Assembly: GCA_016713965.1 (NCBI GenBank)
Contig: JADJOC010000010.1
Coordinates: 310,001 to 374,000, forward strand
Length of the DNA: 64,000 nucleotides
Direction: 5' to 3'
From: Chitinophagaceae bacterium
GTDB lineage: Bacteria; Bacteroidota; Bacteroidia; Chitinophagales; Chitinophagaceae
This document shows, piece after piece, positions 1 to 9,768 of the stretch (within the stretch, counting starts at the first letter, position 1; the number at the start of each line of letters is the position of its first letter). The notes beneath the pieces were generated by a model. The model saw only the letters and a list, made by a program, of their open reading frames with translations. It made no database searches and had not been told where the DNA came from. A program made the translations under genes and the position numbers.

Positions 1-923
1 TCACTCATAAAAGGACTGGTACTTTCCTGGCTGATGGAAAGCTCTTTAAGACTGCTGGTTTGAAACCTTTCTGCTGTAAGCGCTTTTGGAAATGCATTCA
101 AAAACTTATTTTTATTTATACCTGTCCAGCCATTTTTTTCCGACCAATACGTTACTTCCGCAAAGAGGGTACTTAAGATGCTTTTCTTTGAATTTAATGT
201 TGGGAGAAAAGAAGTGTAAAACCATTTTGCAAATTCTTTTTCATAGTTAATAAAAGAATAGGTGGTATTATTTCTTCCTTTAATAGTAATGTAAATACTT
301 GTATCGACTGATGCGTTGTTCACTTTTTTTGAATACCAGTCAATACTACCTAAATCAATTTTTAAGCTGTCGGCAAGTATTTCATTTTTATCGTTGATTA
401 AAATTGTTTCTCCACCGCTCCAGCCTAAGTGCTCACAATTTAATGTATCTGTGATGATATCGCCCAGGCATTTTCGTGTGGCATTTCTTAGCGCAACAGA
501 AACTCCATTGTGAAAAGGTAAAGCTTCATTATACATTGCAGGAATTACAGCTATTCCATTTTTGTCAAAAAAACCGACCCTGTCTTTCTTTTTGTCTTTG
601 AATAATATTTTTCCTTCACTTTCACAATCAAAAGTAAAGTCAAACGCAAACACACTGTCTTGTCCAATCTTTCTACCATCTTTCAGTAAATAATACGATT
701 TGCTAAAACTGGCACCAGGTTCAGCTACAGCAATAATGTTATAAAATGTGTCTGCATTTGTAGGGTATACAAAGCTGGCCGGGATTTTAATATTGCCTTT
801 TAAATCTTTGTAACCCGACAGTTCACTAGTTGTATCAAAAAAACGTACCCAGGCATTTTCTGACTGTGCAAATGAGGCCTGTGTTAGCAATAATATAATT
901 ATGAAAAAAGTAGTTTGTTTCAA
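1..923 (-). CDS. WG-repeat-like secreted protein, partial
   Basis: The gene runs off the left edge; about 307 N-terminal codons are present without a stop. The frame opens at TTG (921-923), since no in-frame ATG lies upstream. It continues K-Q-T-T into a hydrophobic run ending LTQASFAQ, a good Sec signal peptide with cleavage near Q/S, so the product is probably periplasmic or outer-membrane associated. Around residues 125-140 the segment GFFDKNGIAVIPAMY followed by LPFHNGVSVA fits the WG (KWG) repeat pattern of Bacteroidota. The rest (YKDLKGNIKIPASFVYPT early on, a Ser/Lys-rich C-terminal half) is not recognised. It is divergent from gyrA across a 0.5 kb gap full of repeats. A substituted ATG start cannot be excluded. 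Confidence 0.6.
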   Translation of the reverse strand, partial: MKQTTFFIIILLLTQASFAQSENAWVRFFDTTSELSGYKDLKGNIKIPASFVYPTNADTFYNIIAVAEPGASFSKSYYLLKDGRKIGQDSVFAFDFTFDCESEGKILFKDKKKDRVGFFDKNGIAVIPAMYNEALPFHNGVSVALRNATRKCLGDIITDTLNCEHLGWSGGETILINDKNEILADSLKIDLGSIDWYSKKVNNASVDTSIYITIKGRNNTTYSFINYEKEFAKWFYTSFLPTLNSKKSILSTLFAEVTYWSEKNGWTGINKNKFLNAFPKALTAERFQTSSLKELSISQESTSPFMS

Positions 924-1434
924 TGATGGAAGTATTATAATTAAATGAACAAATGTAACTCAAATATAGCCCAATCTCATATTAATCAAAAATTAAATAA
1001 GTGCTTAAGTAATGTTTTTAAACAAATAATAAAGCAGTATTATATAATGCCCAATTCACATTCTGCTGCTTCATGGGCTGCAGGATGCGAAAGGCCGATC
1101 CGCCTTGGGCGGAGAGGGCCCGGAGTGCAACGGAGGGCCGTAGCGATAGCGGAGCCTGCAGCAGCCTGGACAAATGCTGATTAATGATATAAAGCCTACA
1201 GCCCCAAAGTTTTTTTATAGGCACACGGATAATACTGATGCAACGGATTAAAACGGATTTTTTATATAAATCTGTATCATCAGTATTATCTGTGTTCCTA
1301 TGCCAGTTTTTGTTTTGGCCATAAAAAACGGATAAAAAACAAATTTGCCGTGTAAATCCGTACTATCCGTTTTATCCATGTTTCCATCACCAGAAACCAC
1401 CTAAAATCGTTAACTTCGCCACCTATTAACTATT
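924..1434. repeat. Gene-free spacer with GC-rich palindrome and CACGGAT-type inverted repeats
   Basis: No gene seen. About 1072-1170 is a GC-rich island bounded by GGCTGCAGG and CCTGCAGCAGCC, with an inner CCGCCTTGGGCGG hairpin. At 1223-1240 and 1278-1295 lies an 18-bp inverted repeat (ACACGGATAATACTGATG, one mismatch). A second ACGGATAA/ATCCGT unit follows at about 1328-1382. Short open frames here have no coding character. TAACTTCG at 1411-1418 is one base off the TANNTTTG element and could be the gyrA promoter. Confidence 0.6.
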
Positions 1435-4008
1435 ATGGAAAATTTAGACAATTTAAACGGAGAAGATACCAATAACAGGGGCCGCATCATACCTGTAAAT
1501 ATTGAGGAACAAATGAAAACTTCTTATATCGATTACTCGATGAGCGTAATTGTAGGAAGGGCATTGCCGGATGTAAGAGATGGCTTGAAACCGGTGCATC
1601 GCCGCGTTTTATTTGGCATGAAGGAGCTGGGCAATGGAAGTAATAAACCTTACAAAAAAAGTGCCCGTATTGTGGGTGAGGTGATGGGTAAATTCCATCC
1701 GCATGGAGATGCGTCCATTTATGATACGATGGTACGTATGGCGCAGGATTGGTCGATGCGGTATACCTTGATAGATGGGCAGGGTAATTTTGGCAGCCAG
1801 GATGGGGATCCGCCAGCTGCTATGCGGTATACAGAAGTGCGTATGCAAAAAATGGCCGAGGCCATGCTGGAAGATATTGATAAAGAAACGGTAGATTATC
1901 AACTCAATTTTGATGATTCATTACAGGAACCAACGGTACTGCCTACACGAATTCCGCAATTATTATTGAATGGCAGCAGTGGTATTGCTGTAGGTATGGC
2001 AACCAACATGCTGCCGCATAACCTTAGCGAAGTGATAGATGCCTGCATTGCTTATATTGATGATAATGATATTTCTATAGATGATTTGATTAAGCATGTA
2101 AAAGGTCCGGATTTCCCCACTGGTGGTATCATCTACGGTTTTGAAGGTGTGAAAGCAGGGCTGCATACCGGTCGGGGCAGGGTAGTGCTTCGTGGAAAAG
2201 TAAATATTGAAACGACTAAAACCGGGAGGGAAAAAGTAATTATTTATGAAGTGCCTTACCAGGTAAACCGGGATACGCTTACCGCCAAAATCGGTGAGCT
2301 GATCAATGATAAAATGATTGAAGGCATTGCTGATGTAAATAATGAGAGTAATAATAAGGAAGGCACCCGTATTGTAATTGACCTGAAAAAAGATGTGGTA
2401 GCGCAGGTGGTAATTAACCAATTGTATAAGCAAACAGAGCTGCAAACATCCTATGGTATTAATAATGTAGCATTGGTAAAAGGGCGGCCAAGAATATTAA
2501 ACCTGAAAGATTTGATTTCGGAGTTTGTGGATTTCCGTCATGAAGTGGTAGTGCGCCGGACGAAATTTGAATTGCGTAAGGCGCAGGAAAGGGCGCATAT
2601 TTTAGAAGGTTATATTATTGCGCTGGATAATTTGGATGCAGTGATTAAACTAATCAGGGAATCCTCTACGCCAAATATAGCCCAGGAAGGATTAATGACC
2701 AGCTTTGCAATGAGCGAAATACAGGCCAAGGCTGTATTGGAACTTCGCCTGCAACGCTTAACCGGCATGGAGATTGATAAAATAAGGGAAGAGCATGCCG
2801 AGATTATGAAACTGATAGACCACCTTAAAGAAATTCTTTCTAACGAAGGGTTACGTTTTCAAATTATTAAAGATGAACTGCTGGAAGTAAAACATAAGTT
2901 CGGTGATGAAAGAAAAACAGAAATAGTGTATGTGGGCAATGAAATGAATATGCTGGATTTGATTGAAGATGAAGATGTGGTGGTGACCATTTCGCATTTG
3001 GGATATATTAAGCGTACATCTGCAACAGAATACCGCCAGCAGCGCAGGGGCGGTCGTGGTGCAAAAGGCAGTAGTACCAGACAGGAAGATTATATCGAAC
3101 ATTTGTTTGTAGCCTCTACGCATCATACATTATTATTTTTTACGGAAAAAGGCAAATGTTTTTGGTTAAAAGTATATGAAATCCCCGAAGGGGACAAAAC
3201 CAGCAAGGGCAGGGCCATGCAAAATATGGTACAGATACCTGCGGACGATAAGGTAAGGGCAATTATTGATGTAAAGAACTTTACTGATGAAGATTATGTA
3301 AAAGGCCATTACATTATCCTGTGTACCAAAAAAGGAATTATTAAAAAAACTGACCTGGAAGATTTTAGCAGGCCACGCCAGAATGGTATTAATGCCATTA
3401 ATATTTTAGAAGGTGATCAATTGATTGCAGCCCGTATGACTGACGGCAATTGCGAAATAATGATGGCGGTAAAAAGCGGCAGGGCTATCCGTTTTAATGA
3501 ACAAAAAGTACGTTCTACCGGCAGGGGTGGTATTGGAGTAGGCGGTATTGAAGTGGATGATGAAAAAGATGAAGTAGTAGGAATGATTTGTGTAAATAAA
3601 GAAGATAAAACCAAAACTATTTTAGTGGTAAGTGAAAAAGGTTTTGGTAAACGTACCTTTCTTGATGACCCGGAAACGGGCGAAGCCAATTACCGTATAA
3701 CCAACCGCGGGGGCAAAGGTGTAAAAACGCTCAGCGTAACCGAAAAAACCGGTGCTTTGGTAGGCTTGCTGGATGTAACTGATAAAGAGGATTTAATGAT
3801 TACCTGTGTATCGGGTGTTACTATTCGGATGGGAGTGAGCCAGATCAGGGAGCAGGGCAGGGCTACACAAGGCGTAAAATTAATAAAGGTAGATGAAGGT
3901 GATAAAATTGCTGCTATTACGCAACTGGATGAGCAGGAAGTGGAAGATGAAATTTTGAATGCCGATAATAAAGATATTAATGATGATGTTGTGGAAGGCA
4001 ATACTTAA
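1435..4008 (+). CDS. gyrA: DNA gyrase subunit A
   Basis: Breakage-reunion subunit of DNA gyrase, which introduces negative supercoils with GyrB. Full length at 857 residues and free of frame breaks. The N-terminal winged-helix/tower part carries the DNA-cleaving tyrosine (Tyr132, in AAMRYTE) and the quinolone-resistance region HPHGDASIYD (residues 88-97). The C-terminal beta-pinwheel starts with a GyrA box QRRGGRG at 536-542, which separates it from ParC. The tail is strongly acidic. Residue 93, equivalent to E. coli Ser83, is Ala. The ATG is the first codon after a repeat-rich spacer. A strong hairpin follows, between gyrA and the convergent gene. Confidence 0.97.
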   Translation: MENLDNLNGEDTNNRGRIIPVNIEEQMKTSYIDYSMSVIVGRALPDVRDGLKPVHRRVLFGMKELGNGSNKPYKKSARIVGEVMGKFHPHGDASIYDTMVRMAQDWSMRYTLIDGQGNFGSQDGDPPAAMRYTEVRMQKMAEAMLEDIDKETVDYQLNFDDSLQEPTVLPTRIPQLLLNGSSGIAVGMATNMLPHNLSEVIDACIAYIDDNDISIDDLIKHVKGPDFPTGGIIYGFEGVKAGLHTGRGRVVLRGKVNIETTKTGREKVIIYEVPYQVNRDTLTAKIGELINDKMIEGIADVNNESNNKEGTRIVIDLKKDVVAQVVINQLYKQTELQTSYGINNVALVKGRPRILNLKDLISEFVDFRHEVVVRRTKFELRKAQERAHILEGYIIALDNLDAVIKLIRESSTPNIAQEGLMTSFAMSEIQAKAVLELRLQRLTGMEIDKIREEHAEIMKLIDHLKEILSNEGLRFQIIKDELLEVKHKFGDERKTEIVYVGNEMNMLDLIEDEDVVVTISHLGYIKRTSATEYRQQRRGGRGAKGSSTRQEDYIEHLFVASTHHTLLFFTEKGKCFWLKVYEIPEGDKTSKGRAMQNMVQIPADDKVRAIIDVKNFTDEDYVKGHYIILCTKKGIIKKTDLEDFSRPRQNGINAINILEGDQLIAARMTDGNCEIMMAVKSGRAIRFNEQKVRSTGRGGIGVGGIEVDDEKDEVVGMICVNKEDKTKTILVVSEKGFGKRTFLDDPETGEANYRITNRGGKGVKTLSVTEKTGALVGLLDVTDKEDLMITCVSGVTIRMGVSQIREQGRATQGVKLIKVDEGDKIAAITQLDEQEVEDEILNADNKDINDDVVEGNT

Positions 4009-4037
4009 TATTTATTAATATTTATTGAATTTTACAG

Positions 4038-4112
4038 GAGAGGCTGTCTAAATGGGCAGCCTTTTTTTGAAAAAATAAAAGAGGCTGCCCTTTTTAGACA
4101 GCCTCCTTTTTT
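4038..4112. terminator. Bidirectional terminator
   Basis: Two arms, AGGCTGTCTAAATGGGCAGCC at about 4041-4061 and its near-complement at 4082-4103, form a hairpin of about 21 bp. T-rich runs follow on both strands. It lies between gyrA and the convergent SBBP gene. Confidence 0.85.
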
Positions 4113-4134
4113 ATAACTATAATAATTTACCGTA

Positions 4135-6255
4135 TTATTCTTTTATTAACTTGATTACTTTTTTACTATTATTAATATTGATGTGTAAAAAATAGTTACC
4201 CGCAGGCAGATTATGAGCGGGTAAATTAAAGTTGTATACTGATGATACGCCATTTGCTACATTAATGCCCTGCGCATTTAATAAGGTGTAAGCATAGTTT
4301 GTTATTACGCTCCCTTTAAAATTTACTTGCCAGCTGGTATGTGTTGGATTAGGGTAAATGGATATTTTTACTTCATTATGAATATCATTTACAGGAAATT
4401 CATTTTTTGTATTTGAATTACTATTATTTAAAGATGGCAATTCAACTTTACTATCAACTTTCCCAGCCAGATTAATAGTATAAGTACTCTCGTCCAAATC
4501 ATTATTTTTAATAATCAGCTTTCCGTTTTTATTGCCTGTTATATTAGTAGCATTCATTCTTACAGTTATATTGGCACTAAGGCCCGGGTTAATAAAATTA
4601 AAGGGTATGCTTACCTGGCTAAAATCCCCTGTAATGTCAATGCCATCAAAAACGAGTTGATTATTTCCATTATTTTGTATGGTAAATACCAGGTCTTTAT
4701 TAGTAAAAGTCTGTACTGTACCAAAATGCTGGGTGCTGTTGGTATTAAGATTTTTATTGCCTTGTTTGACATTAATTTCCGGTAACGGCTGTTTGTATTT
4801 AGCTATATAGCTAAATGTTTTTGGGCCTGATAAGTTAAATACCCCGTTTTCGATATCGAAATCAACTGTGCCTTTAAATTCTCCAACAATATGTATGTTG
4901 CCTTGCACATCTAAGTTGATGCAATTCCCCACATCTGCTTCAGGCCCGCCGATTTTTTTTGCAAAAACAAAATTACCCTTGCTATTTAATTTGGAAATAA
5001 AAATATCTGCCCCACCATTGCTTGTCATATTAAATACTGGTCTGCCAGGAAAAAAATCGGCTGTATGCCAAAAAAAACCTGTGGTGTATACATCTCCCAT
5101 TGCATCTGTGGTTATTGAGGTAGGCTTTATATTTCCTTGCAAATGTGTTGCCCAATCGAAGTCTCCGTTTGTTGTTATTTTACATATAAATGCTTCGGAA
5201 ATTTGAGTTGAAGGAGTGCTTATCAAAAATTCATTAACACCTGGATCAGCATCAATAGTGTTCCAAAAATATCCCGTAACAAGTACATTGCCATTTGCAT
5301 CAGTAGTAAGGGCATTGCTATGCATTTTACCATTACCACTTCCACCCAGTTGTTTTGCCCAAACAAAATTCCCGTTTTTATCCAGCTTGGAAATGAATAC
5401 ATCTGAAATACCTTTTGGTGACATTGCGAATATATTTTCAAATCCATCTGCAGGGTTAAAATCTGCTATTTTCCAAAAATGTCCTGTGGTGTATACATTG
5501 CCCTGTTTATCCAGGGCTATTGAAATTGCAGCTTCATCATCCAATCCGCCCATCCTTTTTGCCCATAAAAAATTTCCATTTATATCCAGCTTGGAAACAA
5601 AAATATCTTCTTCTCCTACTGAAGTAAGATTAAAAACAGCATTTCCCGGGTTAAAATCTCCTGTACCATTTAAATGGGCGGCTGCATAAATATTCTGTTG
5701 GTCATCAGCTGCAATACACATTTTATGTAACCATGTTTGATCTGCGCTGCCAAAACTTTTTGCCCAAATAAAATTCCCGTCAGTATTTAATTTCACAATA
5801 AAAACATCTGAAAAATTCGATTTTTGTGTAAGGTTAAAAATATCATTTCCCGGATCAAAATCTACTGTACCGGTAAATGTACCTATTATGTAAATATTGT
5901 TATTTTTATCAATAGCAATTGAGTGATGTACCCCGGTGGCATTATTCCCATATTCACCTATCTGTTTTGCCCAAACAAAATTGCCATTAGCATTTAGTTT
6001 GGTGATGTAACAATCTCCCAGGCCTTTTGAAATAAAATTAAAAATGCCCGGGCCGGGATCAAAATCTATAATACCCCCAAAGTTACCTACTGTATATGTA
6101 TTGGCATCTTTATCTAATACTGTGTTTTCTGCTGTTGATAAGAATTCGGGGTGATTGCTAAAGTCACCATTTTGTTTGGCCCATTCTAAACTTTGAGCGT
6201 TACTTAATTGAAAAGTCAATAATAATAATAGAATTGTTGAGTTTGTTTTTAACAT
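4135..6255 (-). CDS. SBBP-repeat secreted protein with choice-of-anchor D and T9SS sorting domain
   Basis: A 706-residue secreted protein. Residues 1-21 are a signal peptide (cleavage near SNA/Q). About residues 25-500 contain some seven to eight repeats of the form 'DVFISKLDxNGNFVWAKQLGG ... NVYxTGxFxGTVDFDPG', the SBBP beta-propeller repeat. About 510-600 is an Ig-like choice-of-anchor D domain (starting EINVKQGN). The last 75 residues are a T9SS type A sorting domain (SIYPNP ... LPAGNYFLHI ... KLIKE), so surface display or release by type IX secretion is expected. No catalytic motif is seen and the function is unknown. Paralogous to 7261-9438 and to the remnant at 6498-6963; the three lie in tandem. 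Confidence 0.85.
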   Translation of the reverse strand: MLKTNSTILLLLLTFQLSNAQSLEWAKQNGDFSNHPEFLSTAENTVLDKDANTYTVGNFGGIIDFDPGPGIFNFISKGLGDCYITKLNANGNFVWAKQIGEYGNNATGVHHSIAIDKNNNIYIIGTFTGTVDFDPGNDIFNLTQKSNFSDVFIVKLNTDGNFIWAKSFGSADQTWLHKMCIAADDQQNIYAAAHLNGTGDFNPGNAVFNLTSVGEEDIFVSKLDINGNFLWAKRMGGLDDEAAISIALDKQGNVYTTGHFWKIADFNPADGFENIFAMSPKGISDVFISKLDKNGNFVWAKQLGGSGNGKMHSNALTTDANGNVLVTGYFWNTIDADPGVNEFLISTPSTQISEAFICKITTNGDFDWATHLQGNIKPTSITTDAMGDVYTTGFFWHTADFFPGRPVFNMTSNGGADIFISKLNSKGNFVFAKKIGGPEADVGNCINLDVQGNIHIVGEFKGTVDFDIENGVFNLSGPKTFSYIAKYKQPLPEINVKQGNKNLNTNSTQHFGTVQTFTNKDLVFTIQNNGNNQLVFDGIDITGDFSQVSIPFNFINPGLSANITVRMNATNITGNKNGKLIIKNNDLDESTYTINLAGKVDSKVELPSLNNSNSNTKNEFPVNDIHNEVKISIYPNPTHTSWQVNFKGSVITNYAYTLLNAQGINVANGVSSVYNFNLPAHNLPAGNYFLHININNSKKVIKLIKE

Positions 6256-6497
6256 CGATTTATTTTTGTAGTTAAATAAAAAATATTAGAATATGTATAA
6301 AGAAGATCGACTTAATATTAGATTATCCGAATTGTTAGCTTAAAAATATTTAAAATATAGTTAAAATATATCTATGTTAATAAGTATATTTTCATATTAT
6401 ATAATATATTATATGTTGTAACTAAAATGGCATACTTAAATAGTTACATTTTAGTATCCCATTTTTAAATCTTAAAGATTAATCTACCCAAAAACTT
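6256..6497. other. AT-rich spacer
   Basis: Very AT-rich sequence upstream of the leftward SBBP gene. It must hold that gene's promoter, but I cannot choose one of several weak candidates. No coding potential seen. Confidence 0.5.
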
Positions 6498-6963
6498 TTA
6501 TTCCTTTATCAGCCTGATTGCGCCTTGTACTTTAATATTATTTACACGGAGCAAATACATGCCTGCCGGTAAATTTTCGGCAGCCAGGTAAAAATTCCTT
6601 GCTGTTATTTTACCATTGCTTACAACCATGCCTTGTTTATTTATCAATGTGTAATTACTGTTGTTTAGGTCTTCACTGAAGCTAATTGTCCATCATGCAT
6701 GTGTAGGGTTAGGATAAGCTGATGATATGGCATTAATGGATTTAGGTGTAGCAGGTTTTTTAATATTACTGTTTTTGCTGGCTTCTTCATCCGGTAAAAT
6801 TTTCTAAATAATATCCTCCACTGTTCCTGTGAGGTTAATCACATATTCATTTTCATCAAAATCGCTGTTTTTGATAGTTATTTTACCCATTTTAAATCAA
6901 GCGTTTGTGCATGCATAGAGATATAGCAGAGCGCTAAAGTTGCTGCAAATAAAATTTTGGTCA
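6498..6963 (-). pseudogene. SBBP/T9SS paralogue remnant with internal deletion
   Basis: From ATG at 6961-6963 the frame reads MTKILFAATLALCYISMHAQ (signal peptide) and TLDLKWVK, then stops. Switching frame at TGGGTAAAA, the sequence continues MGKITIKNSDFDENEYVINL (end of the anchor-D domain). It runs on through an in-frame TAG and TGA to a complete T9SS tail (SSAYPNPTH ... LPAGMYLLRVNN ... IRLIKE) ending at 6498. All propeller repeats are missing. The intact neighbour at 7261-9438 has TGGGTAAAA in its first WVK repeat and ATGGGTA at the anchor-D join, so a recombination between short repeats explains the structure. This is a true pseudogene rather than a base-calling problem. Confidence 0.8.
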
Positions 6964-7260
6964 TAAAAATTGTTTTTAATAGAATTATTTTTTACTTTTT
7001 TCTTGAAAAGAAAAACATATACCTTAATATTAGATTTATTAAAATAAAGTTAGATATTTTATTAAGTGATATATTTATATATATAACAAAAAGGTGATTT
7101 AAGTTAACACTAATAAGATTTCAGTTAATAAATTATCCAACACTATATTATCCAGCCCTGATAGGCTTTTATCAAATTAAAACACTATTGTTAATATATG
7201 TTAGTATATCAACAATAGTGAGTGGTTTTTCAAAATGAAATTTAAGTTTTGTTTATGTAA
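6964..7260. other. AT-rich spacer
   Basis: About 300 bases between the remnant and the next SBBP gene. The only structure seen is the hairpin at 7183-7220. Confidence 0.5.
7183..7220 (-). terminator. Terminator of the SBBP gene at 7261-9438
   Basis: Perfect 10-bp arms CACTATTGTT (7183-7192) and AACAATAGTG (7211-7220), with further pairing inside, followed on the minus strand by TTTTAATTTG. It sits just past the stop codon of the leftward gene. Confidence 0.65.
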
Positions 7261-9438
7261 TTATTCTTTAATTAATTGAATAACGCCATCAATTTTAGTA
7301 TTGTTTATTCTTAAGAAATACATACCAGCTGGTAAGTTTTGAGCGGCTACATAAAAGTTATTAGCCCTGATAACACCCGTTGATACTACACTTCCCTGTC
7401 TGTTGATTAAAGAATAATTGCTGTTACCAACATCTTGTTTTAAGGTTATTTTCCATCCCTGGTTAGTAGGGTTAGGGTAAGCTGTTGATATCGCCTGTAG
7501 TTTTACAGGAGCATTTACAGCGCTGCTTTGCTGAGGTTCATCGGGTAAAGCTTTTTCAATCATGTCTTCTACTTCACCTACAAGGTTAATTATATAAGTG
7601 CTTGCATCTAAATCATTATTTGTAATAGTAAGAGTACCCATTTTTAGACCTGGAGTATTAGTTGCTTTCATTCTAACGGTAAGGTTTACACTAGCACCAG
7701 GATTAACCACATTGGCATGAGCTACGCCAGTTTTGATAAAGTCGCCTGCTATTTCAATAGAATTTAAATTAAGCTTGGCAGTACCGGTATTTTGAATGGT
7801 TACAACAATATCTTTATTGGTATTGATGGCTACGGTGCCAAAATCAATTTTTCCACTAGTTGGTATATTTATATTACCCTGCTTAGCATTGATTTCAGGG
7901 AATACCAACTCACCTGGTAATGGAACAATAACAGGCATTTGATTGTATTTAGCAATAAACATGCTATGCCCGTTACTAATATTACCATTAAGACTGGTAA
8001 GGTTTTTTACACCTTCATTAGGATCAAAATCAACTGTATTGCTAAAATTACCCACTACATGAATGCGTTTATCAGTACTTAAGCAAAAAGCATTGGCTAC
8101 ATCATATCCAATGCCCCCAATTTGTTTTGCAAACATAAATTCACCTTCGCCTGCGCTCAGTTTGGAAAGAAAAATATCCCTGCTTCCTTTTGATGTAAGA
8201 AAAAATTTATTATTATCCCCGGCTTTAGGATTAAAATCTACTTCTCCTTCAAAGTTACCGGTTGTATAAACATTATTTTCCTGGTCCACAATAATCTCAT
8301 TAGCACAATCATTGCCGATCCCACCTATTCGCCTAGCCCATTTAAAACCCCCATCAGCATTTAATTTTGTGATAAAAATATCGTTGCCACCAGCAGAGGT
8401 TAAATTTTTATTATCACTATTTGGGTCAAATGATCCTGTACCCGTAAAGGTTCCTGTAATGTATACCCTGTCATTTAAAACTGCAATTGAATTACTGAGA
8501 TCATTTCCACTGCCACCCAGTTGTTTTATCCATACAAAGTTTCCTGCTGAATTTAATTTAGAAACGAAAATATCATTTGCGCCCTTAGCTGTTAAATTTT
8601 TTACAGCAATACCTGGGTCAAAATCACCGGTATTGATAAAGCGGCCAGTAGTATATGCATTGCCTGCCTGGTCTACAGCTATATGATATAAAGCTGTAGT
8701 TAGTGAAGGGGAATTTTGTAGCCCCCCGAATCCTTTTACCCATTGGAATGTGCCGGAACTGTTTAATTTAAGCACATAAATATTGCCATCTTTGGCAACG
8801 GCACTACCTGCACCCGGGTCAAAATCTGTAGATGAGTTGTCATATACCCATCCTGTGGCATATACATTAGCATTGGCATCTACAGCAATGGAGTAACCGC
8901 GGCTGCTTCCATCAATTCTTTTTGCCCATTTAAAATTTCCATCAGCATCTAGTTTGGAAATAAACGTGGTATATTGAGAATTATTAAGAATAAAAGATTT
9001 ATTTGGCGACGGATCAAAATCAACAGGTCCGCTGCAATTTCCAGTAGTATATATATTGTCGCTGGCATCAATTGCAATAGATAATCCCATATCGCCACCG
9101 GTTGAACCCCATTGTTTTACCCATTTAAAATTTCCATTGGCATCAAACTTGGTTACAAAAACATCGGTGTTAAATAAAATAGATCCTTGTGCATTTGGCT
9201 CTATTTTGGCAGTTAGTATAGCTGCCGGATTCAAAACGAATGACGGATCAAAATTAACTTTGCCATTAAAACTACCTACCGTATAAACATTTCCCTTACT
9301 ATCTACCGCTGTAGACATAGGTGTAACGTCATGGCTGTTTGTTTGAGTATTAATTTTCTTTGCCCATTGATAATTAAATTGTGCTTGTAATAGTATGCAT
9401 AGAAAAGCACACAGCACTGTTAGTGAAGTTTTTTTCAT
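7261..9438 (-). CDS. SBBP-repeat secreted protein with choice-of-anchor D and T9SS sorting domain
   Basis: 725 residues, same architecture as 4135-6255. It has a signal peptide (MKKTSLTVLCAFLCILLQAQ), then seven to eight SBBP repeats to about residue 515 (pattern 'DIFxSKLNxxGNFxWxKQxGGxG ... NVYTTGxFxGxxDFDP'). An anchor-D Ig-like domain begins EINAKQGNI, a Pro/Ala/Glu linker follows, and a T9SS type A tail (STAYPNPTNQGW ... LPAGMYFLRINN ... IQLIKE) ends the protein. Expected to be exported and anchored or released by type IX secretion. The repeat number suggests a closed propeller. Ligand and role are unknown. The deletion remnant next to it is its closest relative in the window. Confidence 0.85.
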   Translation of the reverse strand: MKKTSLTVLCAFLCILLQAQFNYQWAKKINTQTNSHDVTPMSTAVDSKGNVYTVGSFNGKVNFDPSFVLNPAAILTAKIEPNAQGSILFNTDVFVTKFDANGNFKWVKQWGSTGGDMGLSIAIDASDNIYTTGNCSGPVDFDPSPNKSFILNNSQYTTFISKLDADGNFKWAKRIDGSSRGYSIAVDANANVYATGWVYDNSSTDFDPGAGSAVAKDGNIYVLKLNSSGTFQWVKGFGGLQNSPSLTTALYHIAVDQAGNAYTTGRFINTGDFDPGIAVKNLTAKGANDIFVSKLNSAGNFVWIKQLGGSGNDLSNSIAVLNDRVYITGTFTGTGSFDPNSDNKNLTSAGGNDIFITKLNADGGFKWARRIGGIGNDCANEIIVDQENNVYTTGNFEGEVDFNPKAGDNNKFFLTSKGSRDIFLSKLSAGEGEFMFAKQIGGIGYDVANAFCLSTDKRIHVVGNFSNTVDFDPNEGVKNLTSLNGNISNGHSMFIAKYNQMPVIVPLPGELVFPEINAKQGNINIPTSGKIDFGTVAINTNKDIVVTIQNTGTAKLNLNSIEIAGDFIKTGVAHANVVNPGASVNLTVRMKATNTPGLKMGTLTITNNDLDASTYIINLVGEVEDMIEKALPDEPQQSSAVNAPVKLQAISTAYPNPTNQGWKITLKQDVGNSNYSLINRQGSVVSTGVIRANNFYVAAQNLPAGMYFLRINNTKIDGVIQLIKE

Positions 9439-9768
9439 TTTTTTGTTTTTAATTAGAATATTAAATTTTACCAGTTCTATTGAATATGAATTAAATAACA
9501 GTTTAAAGCTATCTGAAAATAATATCGACTAAAATGTTATGTAGTTCTTATACTACATAAACTTACTATTTCTACATAACTAAAAAATAAAAAACTCATG
9601 TATATGGTAATTGCATTAACAAATACTATTTTTCACTTAATATAAAATTTTTTAGAAGCTTAATATATGATCCATATACATCAATGAAGCGTATATTCAT
9701 TTATATTTAATCCTGATATTATGGTTCATTTAATATCTTTATAGGGACTAATAATTTTTAATTTTCAA
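9439..9768. other. AT-rich spacer between divergent genes
   Basis: About 330 bases upstream of both the leftward SBBP gene and the rightward barrel gene. It includes a small inverted repeat, TATGTAGTTCTTATACTACATA, at 9539-9560. No coding sequence and no confident promoter. Confidence 0.45.

Noticed and set aside
945..1184. Short open frame over the GC-rich spacer before gyrA
   Set aside because: It is a translated palindromic repeat with skewed composition and no family resemblance.
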